Part shown: one piece after another, positions 55,640 through 64,000 of the stretch | Layout: each line of letters opens with the position of its first letter | Position numbering within the stretch: position 1 is the first letter of the stretch | Assembly: GCF_001625305.1 (NCBI RefSeq) | Contig: NW_017804187.1 | Span: 471,179-535,178 of the forward strand | From: Branchiostoma belcheri | Lineage: Eukaryota; Chordata; Leptocardii; Amphioxiformes; Branchiostomatidae | Direction: 5' to 3' | Length of the DNA: 64,000 nucleotides | Notes under the pieces: model-generated | The model's input: only the letters and a program-made list of their open reading frames with translations | Told to the model about the DNA's origin: nothing | The model's database searches: none | Translations under genes and position numbers: made by a program

Positions 55640-57394
55640 AACCAGTTATCAAGTACATGTATATGCCAGGCAGCAGCTCATGAATTTTTATTGGTCTGGC
55701 AAATGGATGCTGCCTGGCCAATTTGATACTATCTTGCACCCACCGAATGATCTGCTTGGAGATTATTGGTACTTTTTCCAATCAAAAGATTTGCTTGGAG
55801 ATTACTACAAACTCTGTATCTGTATCAATATAGCTGGTAAAACTGCTCTTCGGCATAACACACCAGCTTCGCAGGCATGTGAATGACTTGAAACTGATAG
55901 AACACAGAGAGTTTGAAAGAAAAAAAGAAAGAAGACCACTGGTCCATAGCCTGTAAAACCCTTTATTTTTCTTTCATCCTTTTCACGTTTTTCCAAGTAC
56001 AAGAATTATAAAGTGTCATGTCATATTTCCGCCTGCCCAATTCTTTTTACAGTTTTGCTATCTCACGTTCTTTTCAACACAGTGTACTTCAGTGTCTTGT
56101 TTCAATGCTAATTAAACACATATTTGTTTTCTTTTGCACACTGGTGCCAAAATAGGGTTAGCAGAACACTGTTATCCACCGAATTGAGTTACAGTGGCCT
56201 ATAATGTACTAGGCCTAGGAAAAAAATGTTGTGTTTCCTGTTTCATTCCTAAGAAAAATTAGGGTTGGTAGCTAGGGATTATTTTTTCTTTCCTTTTTTT
56301 TAAAAGACTTTGGAGATCTCTAGTGTTCCAAAGTAAAACTTCCATGACACTTTCATTTTTTATGTCAATGTTGGAACACGAATTGTAGAATATTTCATCA
56401 CTCAGGTGTCAGACCATGGAACAAGAAAAGGTTGATCAGCTCGAAACATTTATGTCCCTTGCAGGGGTTCACACACAAAAAGGGCTAGGGTTAGCAGATT
56501 TTTCTAGGGTCTGTCAGGAAACAGGAAACACGACATTTTTTTTCGTGGGCCTACAACTATTAACATGACACATCAACTGTTGGTTTAGTGTGTTTCTTCT
56601 TCTTCACATTTTCAATAATGTGAAAAACCAAAACATGGGAATAGGAAACACAAATACTGTATATATATATAAGAGGAAAGCTATCATTGGGCTTCAATAT
56701 GCATTTCCTACATTTCTGTAACTTAAATTCCAAGTGCTATTGCATGGTGGACATTAAAACCACCCCATTATAAATGGGATACCAGTAATTGTATGCATTT
56801 ATGTTATCCACTCGACAGCATAGAAACATATGGTTACAGGGAATAGGTGCCGTTACAAACAAATTTACATGTTGAACTTATTTCTCCTATGGTAGGTACA
56901 GTTTGCCACCTAAAATCCCTTAAATTGCCTGTTACCATGGCAACATTACAAGCCATTCTGCGCTGCTATTGGCTGTCCAGTTCTAAGAACGAACATGGTC
57001 CGGAATTACGTGTTTGAGAAAACTTTGTCTGCCTAAACCTAGAAAGTTCTGAAGCAAACAGCTTTATAATAAGGCATGCTGCACTTTTTTCCCCACCGTA
57101 CAAGGCATAGGCCCCCCCTCCCCACATTAACAATGACATACATTGTACATGTATCCAACAGGACAAATTCATATTTTACAGGAGTTTAATAAGACTGGCT
57201 GCATATTTTGCAAAATTATCATACAGATTGCCTCATATCTATTAATTATAACATTGTTCAAAAATTTGTTGAATTAACTAAAGCAAAATTTACATGAAGC
57301 ATATTTTAATTATTACGTTAGAACTTTGCAATAAAACTGAGACTGCTGCGGCGGTCGGCCCTGCAGTTCCTGCTGTGAGATGTAGAGGGTGCTG
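55640..57394. other. Sec24 3' flank and 3' UTR region
   Basis: No coding exon recognised. Minus-strand poly(A) signal candidates are ATTAAA (plus 57304-57309) and AATAAA (plus 55962-55967). Short (TA)n at 56658-56670. Confidence 0.4.
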
Positions 57395-60300
57395 CTACTT
57401 GCAGGCCTCCTTCTGTATGTGTTGCAGAAACTCGTAGTAGGAAAACATGGACTCAGACCTGTCTTCTACCAGGTGCTGCAGGAACACCATCCTCTGTCTG
57501 CTGTCCTCTCTAGGGGGAAAAACAGAAAAACAGGCATCGGTGAATAATTATTATTTGGTTGGCAAGTGACTGTGAAAGAGGACTCATTGAATAACCAGTG
57601 GGTTTTCAACTTCATTGTGCATGACAATATATGTGTATTATGTGATGTTTGGGACCACAACTGTAATATTGCAGCAGTGACACATAGCTGCAGTATGAAT
57701 CAGACCCTGTCATTATTGGCCTGAAGGTGACAGACGGTCAGCGAAACATCAGAATGTAAAAATCCAATGGTTGTAGAATAACTTTTCATACAAAAAGGCA
57801 TGAAAATGTAAGAAGGCCACAACAGTTTGCAAGTTCAGTTCAGTTCAGTTCAGTTCAGTTTGGAAGATTGCAAGATATTGAAGAACAAACCAACAGATAC
57901 AAGCAAACAAACACAATTTTTTTTCCTTCGGCCATACCTGATGATTTGAAGGGGAGGGAAGAAAGGTCTCTGTTCTCTGAGCCAGCCGACAAAACTCCGG
58001 ACTCGCTCCGAGTCGGCGTTCTCCAACTCTGGCAGCTCAAACTGGGGAGAAACACGACAAGGAAGTGTGAAAACTTGTCACAAAATCCAGGTTAGGGTTC
58101 TGACAAAAACATGTCCTATCATGGAAAAAAATCACCAGAGAAAATCAGCTCAAACTGGGGAGAGACGCGAAAACGAAGTGTGAAAACACATCACAAAATC
58201 CAGGATAGGATTCTGGATCCAGCATGAAAAAGGATACTGAAGAAAAATTTGGTTGAAAACTGTTATCATGGAGTAAGAGTTTACACTTTAATGTCAGGGT
58301 TCAGGTCATGAAATAACGTCTTTGACAAGTAAAGAGTAAGCAAGATAGTAGGTACCATTGTACCATAATCAAGAGCAAGCTCAAGCATTTTCATGACAAC
58401 TGTGAAAAATCTCTTCAAAGGTCTGAGGAGCTAAAAGCATCTCTAACAGTAGTATTATAGATGTTTATTGCTTACTCTACATGTATTTGGCACATAAAAA
58501 AAAGGAATAAAGAGAGTTAATATCAAATACATCAAATAAAATGTTGTTTTTCTCACCATAACATCAGGAATAGCAGCAAAACTCTCGACTCCGAGCACGT
58601 CTGTGCAGAACTGTGGGGAGATGGCGCGGCCCACGAACATGTACATGCCCTCTCCATTGTCCAATAGGAACGCTCCGTCTCTGCTGAGCCTCTCGGAGGA
58701 CAGAGACAGGATCGGAGGCTGGGGGATGATCTGGTCACGGATGGTCAACGCTCCCTGGGAGTAACATGGACAAATCAGTCAGGTGTCAAAAAACTCGTAT
58801 TTTCCAAGAACTATCGTAGACTGGAACTCGCTGCCACCAAGCACAGTTGGGGCATCAAAACTAGAAAGCTTTAAACAACTCCTGCAGTCAGATATATACT
58901 TGCAAGATCATATGAACATCCCATAGAAAGTTGTTTAAGTGTTAACCTCATCGTTCAGGTTGTGCACAGCGTACATGTGCGGGTGGAGGGCCATGATGTT
59001 GTAGGCCAGGTGAGTGAAAGTGTTTACAGGAAAGTGAAAGTGTTTACCTCATCGTTCAGGTTGTGCACGGCGTACATGTGCGGGTGGAGAGCCATGATGT
59101 TATAGGCCAGCGGCAGAGCCTTCAGCTGGTTCATGGTGTTCACTCGGTCGTCAAGCCGCGTGCTCGTCCCAAGCCGAAACGCAGGCTGGAAGGGAAAAAG
59201 ACATTTTTTTGTAACATCGGTATTAACTCTAGAGAAAGGTAACATTTATGAAGTAAATATCTCATGTTTCTCTTCACAAAGTATAGCCCTACATTTTAGC
59301 TACTGCTCAGTTTATTCTGGGTGACCAGCTCCTCCAACTGTCCTGCCACTACATAATGTAATTCAGCACCGCAATGTGTCTGCTACAGCACCAGTTACCA
59401 TGGTGACAACCATCTGGTCCAGGTCATAGACCACAGGGTGGACCAATAGGGACTGGCAGATTGATGTATATTGAACCATTCATTTAAACGTAACCCAGAA
59501 AGGCCTATGTTTAAGCAGTGCGAGGGTGTGTGAGGGGGTTACTTACATGTTTGAGCAGTGCAAGGGTGTACATGGGGAAGAGTCGGAGCGACCATGGTGC
59601 CATGAGAGCCCCCAGCTGCTGCCCGGATACAGGCAGTGCGAGGGTGTACATGGGGGGGTGGTACTTACATGTTTGAGCAGTGCGAGGGTGTACATGGGGG
59701 AGGTTACTTACATGTTTGAGCAGTGCGAGGGTGTACATGGGGGGGTGTACTTACATGTTTGAGCAGTGCGAGGGTGTTCATGGGGGGGTGTTACTTACAT
59801 GTTTGAGCAGTGCGAGGGTGTACATGGGGAAGAGTCGGAGTGACCACGGTGCCATGAGAGCCCCGAGCTGCTGCCCGGATACGCTGCTGCGGTACTGCGC
59901 CAGGCAGTCAATGCAGGCGTTGATCACCGCTTCCCTCGCGTCACGGATAGACGACATGATGGAACGGTCAACCGCTATAAACGATAAAAAAGTCAGTTTA
60001 AAGTACACAATGCTGGATAATTAACATTTCCAACATTATAATAAACATTTGGTGTTTGACTCATTCGATAATTAACATTTCCAACATTATAATAAACATT
60101 TGGTGTTTGACTCATTCTATTAGACTAGTGTTTTATCTATTTATTCATGACACCAAAAACAAACCTTACAGCAGAGATAAAACTCCCTGAATTGCAGAAA
60201 GCTCGCATACAGAAATTACAATGCTCTTTGAAACCTTGGCTGCTCTCATACATTGTTATTTTGTCTTTTAATTCTAGAATAGTCTACCTAACTGATATAT

Positions 60301-60984
60301 GAAGACAGAGGGAAGTTTTATCCTTTAGCTCATTGATATATGAAAAGAGACAGAAGTTAAAACCTCTAGCTAACAAATTATTAATTACTATATTCGACAA
60401 AGTATAACCCTCACCCATGCGTGAGAGTAGACAGATGACTGCCTGTTGGTCGGCGCCTGTGTAGATCTCTGTGATGTTACTGCTGACAGGCAGAGCCATG
60501 GTGTGCACACGGATCCGACGCTCTCCTGAACACACACAAAGAAACACATTAGGAACTTAAGTTAGGGGAAACTCAGGTAACCTTCACACAGTCTAGATCA
60601 ACGGTGATGTTACTGCTGACAGGCAGGGCCATGGTGTGGACACGGATCCTCCGCTCTCCTGGATATAAACAGGGTAACATTAGAAATGAAAAATCTGCAA
60701 TGCAACAAATAATGCTTACCTTCACATGATTTAGCTTACCAAAGTACTGCTCTGTTTATTCTTACACAAACACATTAACATGTAGGGTGACCACCCTTAC
60801 TAACCTACTGTCAACCATTGCTTGTTCACATGTGCTTACACGCACGCATGCAAACACAAACACGAATTCGAACCCTGCACCTTTGCTGCTGGTGTAGAGC
60901 AGGGCAGCCTGGAAGCACGCCGTGCTGGAATCCACCAGGCCAGGGCTTCCTCGATCCACACTCACACACACACACACACATGTG

Positions 60985-61060
<76 letters not shown>

Positions 61061-62601
61061 ATTTGAACCCCTAACCTTTGCTGCTGGTGTAGAGCAGGGC
61101 AGCCTGGAAGCATGCCGTGCTGGAATCCACCAGGCCAGGGCTTCCTCGATCCACACTCACACACACACTCACACACACACTCACTCACACAGACGGGATT
61201 CGAACCCTGCACCTTTGCTGCTGGTGTAGAGCAGGGCTGCCTGGAAGCATGCGGTGCTGGAATCCACCAGGGCTTCCTCGATAGAGACCTGCATGGCGAA
61301 GCCGGCGTCCGGGTTCACGTTGGGCAGAGAGAGGAGGTCCGTCGAGCGCACGAAGAAGTTCCCGTGGAATGTGTGGATGCTCAGTCCTTGGCGGGAGGGA
61401 ATGGGATTTTGTTAAATATCAGTTTTCTTATATGAAGGAAAGACATCTGGACAACAAGGACACATAAGCTGTACATGATCACAAGCTCACATATAGTGAC
61501 AAACTGGTGTGTTATGCAGAAGGGCAGTTATACCGGCTATACAGATACAGATTCTGATACAGAAACTGTAGGTGGATATGTGTAAAAAAAGGCTATGAGA
61601 CTACCTTTTTTTTTGTGTGCAAATTAAAATAAACCATAAATCTTGTGCATTGAATCATTGGATTGACAACCTACTGCCCCTAAGGCTTGAAAAAAGCTAT
61701 GGGATTACCTTTACCTTTTCTCATGTTTTTGTGTCAATTCATCAACATCAATTAAAACAAACAGACAAACCAACCTCTTGTGCATCGTATCCTCATGACA
61801 GCCTCGAATCCGATCTTGCGGGTGAGGTATCTCCGCAGGTCACGCTCGAACCGAGTGACCTGGGCCGGGGCGCGGGCCGGGTGGAACCCTGGGAAGTAGA
61901 ACGTGCAGCCGCCGGAGTATTTCGCCACACCAGCTGTAAAAAAATAAAATTTCATCAGTACACTACAACCTCCCCTTAGCAAAGACGGGGGGCAGCAAAG
62001 AATTCCACTGCTCACGGAGTCACGTGTGTTATCTGCATAACGTGACGTCACAGAAGTGGTGGATTGCTCATTCATTGACAAAGACTGGAGTACAGTCAAA
62101 AATTTCGGTTAGTCCAAATTACAGTTGTTAGTCCAAATTGCAATTTGTAGTAGAAATTACAGTTTAATCTGCTTCAAAACTTATCATCAGATACATGAAA
62201 GGATGTAAACCACAGTTTCTGTTGGATGTTTGGTCAACATTGCATTACAATTTTGTCTGCTGCAAAGAATATCTTTCCCGACTCAACAGGGCAACTATCA
62301 TCCTTAAAAATATGTTCTATAGAAGTGCTATGGATGTTATGTTCTACTCACACGGAGTAGCGATGTCGGTGTACTGTCCAGGCAGGAAGAACATGTCCAC
62401 AGCGATCTGCTGAACCCTAACCTAACCCTAACCCCAACCCCAACCCCAACCCTAACCCTAACCCCAGCCATACTCACACAGAGTAGCGATGTCCGTGTAC
62501 TGTCCAGGCAGGAAGAACATGTCCACAGCGATCTGCTGACCGGCACACTCCAGAGCCATCCGCTTGTAGAAATCTGTGGCAGGGCCGAGGTGCTGAACAT
62601 C
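57395..62601 (-). CDS. SEC24: COPII coat protein Sec24 (A/B class), last nine exons
   Basis: Cargo-binding subunit of the inner COPII coat on ER exit sites, partner of Sec23. Exons: 62601-62478, 61933-61775, 61386-61213, 60525-60415, 59974-59799, 59185-59048, 58754-58557, 58041-57938, 57509-57395 (TAG). Phases agree throughout, giving 432 C-terminal residues. Seen: LGPATDFYKRMALECAGQQI (trunk), beta-sandwich YLTRKIGFEAVMRIRCT, GNFFVRSTDLLSLPNVNPDA, helical LLYTSSKGERRIRVHT and AVDRSIMSSIRDAREAVINA, gelsolin-like QPPILSLSSERLSRDGAFLL, and end SYYEFLQHIQKEACK. The upstream trunk and zinc finger lie beyond the right edge. A possible 30-nt microexon at about 62990-62961 (KFFSRGEKEK) is unsupported by the family. 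Several introns carry exon-edge copies. Confidence 0.94.
57834..57861. repeat. (CAGTT)n microsatellite
   Basis: Five to six perfect CAGTT units in the last Sec24 intron. Confidence 0.9.
58136..58205 (-). repeat. Partial copy of the 5' edge of Sec24 exon 58041
   Basis: CAGCTCAAACTGGGGAGAGA + CGCGAAAACGAAGTGTGAAA repeats the acceptor and first 8-10 coding bases (58033-58095) with ~90% identity. Confidence 0.85.
58943..59012 (-). repeat. Partial copy of the 3' edge of Sec24 exon 59185
   Basis: The end of the exon (HPHMYAVHNLNDE, donor GTTAAC) is repeated immediately downstream; the intervening bases hold a GTGAAAGTGTTTAC doublet. Confidence 0.88.
59509..59800 (-). repeat. Exon 59974 donor-edge minisatellite (about 5 extra units)
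   Basis: Units encode MYTLALLKH followed by a GTAAGTA donor (plus: TTACTTACATGTTTGAGCAG + TGCGAGGGTGTACATGGGG). One longer unit at 59560-59640 also carries SGQQLGALMAPWSLRLFP. Confidence 0.92.
60600..60662 (-). repeat. Partial copy of the 5' edge of Sec24 exon 60525
   Basis: CAG|GAGAGCGGAGGATCCGTGTC through ATCACCG repeats the exon start (GERRIRVHTMALPVSSNI) with a few changes. Confidence 0.88.
60877..61165 (-). repeat. Two partial copies of the 3' edge of Sec24 exon 61386, with (CA)n
   Basis: The coding tail ALVDSSTACFQAALLYTSSK and its GTGCAGGG-like donor recur at 61072-61160 and 60877-60962. Each is followed by a (CA)n tract; the longest is 60987-61058. Confidence 0.92.
62345..62414 (-). 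repeat. Partial copy of the 3' edge of Sec24 exon 62601
   Basis: 69 bases with two changes from 62471-62539 (QQIAVDMFFLPGQYTDIATL plus GTGAGTA donor). Confidence 0.92.
62415..62466. repeat. Telomere-like (CCCTAA)n tract
   Basis: CCCTAACCTAACCCTAACCC followed by CCAACC variants and CCCTAACCCTAACC. It sits exactly between the copied and original ends of the Sec24 exon. Confidence 0.85.
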
Positions 62602-62669
62602 CTGGTAAAACACAAACCCACACTGGAGGGTTACAACACAACATAGAAACAACTACAACAACATAGGAA

Positions 62670-63899
62670 CTTTACAACAAAACATGGAAACATTATAACA
62701 GAACATCAAAACATTACAACACATCCACACCTTGCTACCAGCTTGAAGACAAAGAATTATGAAACCTTGCTGGAAAATGCTACATTCCTGACAAACGGTT
62801 CCTGCCTGGAACATTCATTTTGACAGTTTGCATTTATGCAGCCAAGGAAGACAGAATGATTGATATATAATGAAACAGACATGTGCAAGTTTTAAGAAAG
62901 GCATGTTTTATAAACCAGGCTAAAACTAAAAGACTTAAAGTTTTGTCAGAGATGATACCTTTTCTTTCTCCCCACGTGAAAAGAACTTCTGCACGGTGGA
63001 AACGTGGGTGAAGAGTAAAGAGATAAACAGAGATTGACAACAAACAAGGCAGAAACAACAGAAAAAACAGAGACAAATGGAAGAACACAGGAAGACAAAT
63101 ACACAACTTTCTTGCAGGACAATAAAAAAAAAACTTAAAAAACCAAAAACACATGGCAAAACACAGGGGACACATACAAAATTGCAGGAAAAAACATAGA
63201 AGGTAACTGACAACACTGTAGTGTTCAGGGCTCGTGACTGCGACTGATTTGGTCGCATATGCGCCCAAAATTTTGACGGTGCGACTACATTTGAAATCAC
63301 GGTCGCACGGTGCGCCAATAAAAATTTTAGCCTATTCATTCCATTGTCGGCATAATCTTGTGAATTGACGATGAATTGTCGATCTCGCCATGACGCCGCA
63401 AAGAAAACGTTGTCATTGGTAGAAAATCTGACACCCCGCTGGCGTTTCACAGCAAAATTTTCATGTGAACAACTCCGAATGTCTTTGTTTACATCGTGAA
63501 AGCTCACCGATACTCCCGCCGGCCGCCCGCACCCGACCGCATGGTCGCGGCATGACGCTAGTTTTCGGTAGCTCGGCGGAAAAATAAACCATCCCCAGAA
63601 GAAATGTTACACATGAAAATAACAACTACAACTTGCTTTCCTCGTTATATGAGTTTTTGAGGCCGTAAAATGTTTAAAACCGTTGAAATTTGCTCGAAAA
63701 AACGGCTCAAAAATCTACGGCGAGACTGACAAAATGGCCGACGGTGTTTCACAATAACAGTGGTCAAAGGTCAAGATAGCATCCAAATGTACAAGATACA
63801 TGTACTAAGTACATATTACAAGGTGCTAAAACGAAACTTTAAACGCATGAAAAAATTTTTTCGGCTACAACTGAAATAAAAATTCACTTATATTTTTAT
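62670..63899. other. Sec24 intron, right flank
   Basis: A/C-rich sequence; no further Sec24 exon recognised. GC-richer CpG sequence at 63230-63560 (GGTCGCACGG, CCGCCGGCCGCCCGCACCC) may be a repeat or a regulatory patch. Confidence 0.4.
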
Positions 63900-64000
63900 A
63901 AGGCCACACCAAGTAAATTTTATGGATGACGTCCGCGCGCGCATTGATTTTGGCCTGTTCCTAGAAAAAAAACAAGAAATTCCGCTTCCTGTAACTACAT
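63900..64000. repeat. Partial MITE family D copy at the right edge
   Basis: AAGGCCACACCAAGTAAATT + TTATGGATGACGTCCGCGCG + CGCATTGATTTTGGCC resembles the left end of 27356-27736; cut by the window edge. Confidence 0.6.

Noticed and set aside
60762-61229. Open frames of Cys-Val or His-Thr runs
   Set aside because: Translation of the (CA)n microsatellite.
62961-62990. Sec24 microexon KFFSRGEKEK
   Set aside because: Splice signals are acceptable but no Sec24 relative known to me has this insert; mentioned in the gene entry only.
62934-63507. 190-codon minus-strand frame near the right edge
   Set aside because: Composition (long Phe/Cys/Val runs) reflects A/C-rich intron sequence; no splice-supported exon or Sec24 similarity.

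Overview
The window looks like genomic DNA from a cephalochordate (amphioxus, Branchiostoma-like). It is intron-rich, has single chordate-type signalling and trafficking genes, and is crowded with MITEs, tRNA-derived SINEs and minisatellites. Two runs of N (1830-1966 and 17303-17962) show it comes from an assembly scaffold. All gene models were built by hand from splice signals, reading phase and protein similarity remembered from known families; nothing was searched.

Layout. (1) 1-6272, minus strand: a five-exon gene for a secreted, acidic, proline-rich protein that runs off the left edge. (2) 8837-19052, plus strand: a complete 11-exon PH-RhoGAP-coiled-coil gene of the ARHGAP22/24/25 (FilGAP) type; its 3' UTR ends near 20400. 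(3) 20550-37879: an apparent 17.3-kb DNA transposon with identical 25-bp inverted ends and a TA duplication. It carries an intron-containing Tc1/mariner-type DD34E transposase (minus), a five-exon BEN-domain protein (plus) and a CxxC protein (minus), plus smaller nested MITEs. (4) 38-42.5 kb: repeats, including a 20-bp minisatellite of about 43 units. (5) 42595-53369, minus: a JNK-type MAP kinase gene with a JNK3-like N-terminal exon, a TPY activation loop and three tandem 72-bp alternative exons where vertebrates have two. (6) 53.4-57.4 kb: intergenic repeats and a candidate promoter. (7) 57395-62601, minus: nine exons giving the last 432 residues of a COPII coat protein Sec24 (A/B class); its 5' part lies beyond the right edge.

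The most pervasive unexplained pattern is that exon edges are duplicated in tandem. At about 20 places in all four host genes, a short stretch spanning a splice site has been copied once to about 15 times into the adjoining intron, or into the 3' UTR. In one case (ARHGAP exons 6 and 7) the copies look like the process that created the intron itself. The other main novelty candidate is the 17.3-kb transposon with cargo genes.
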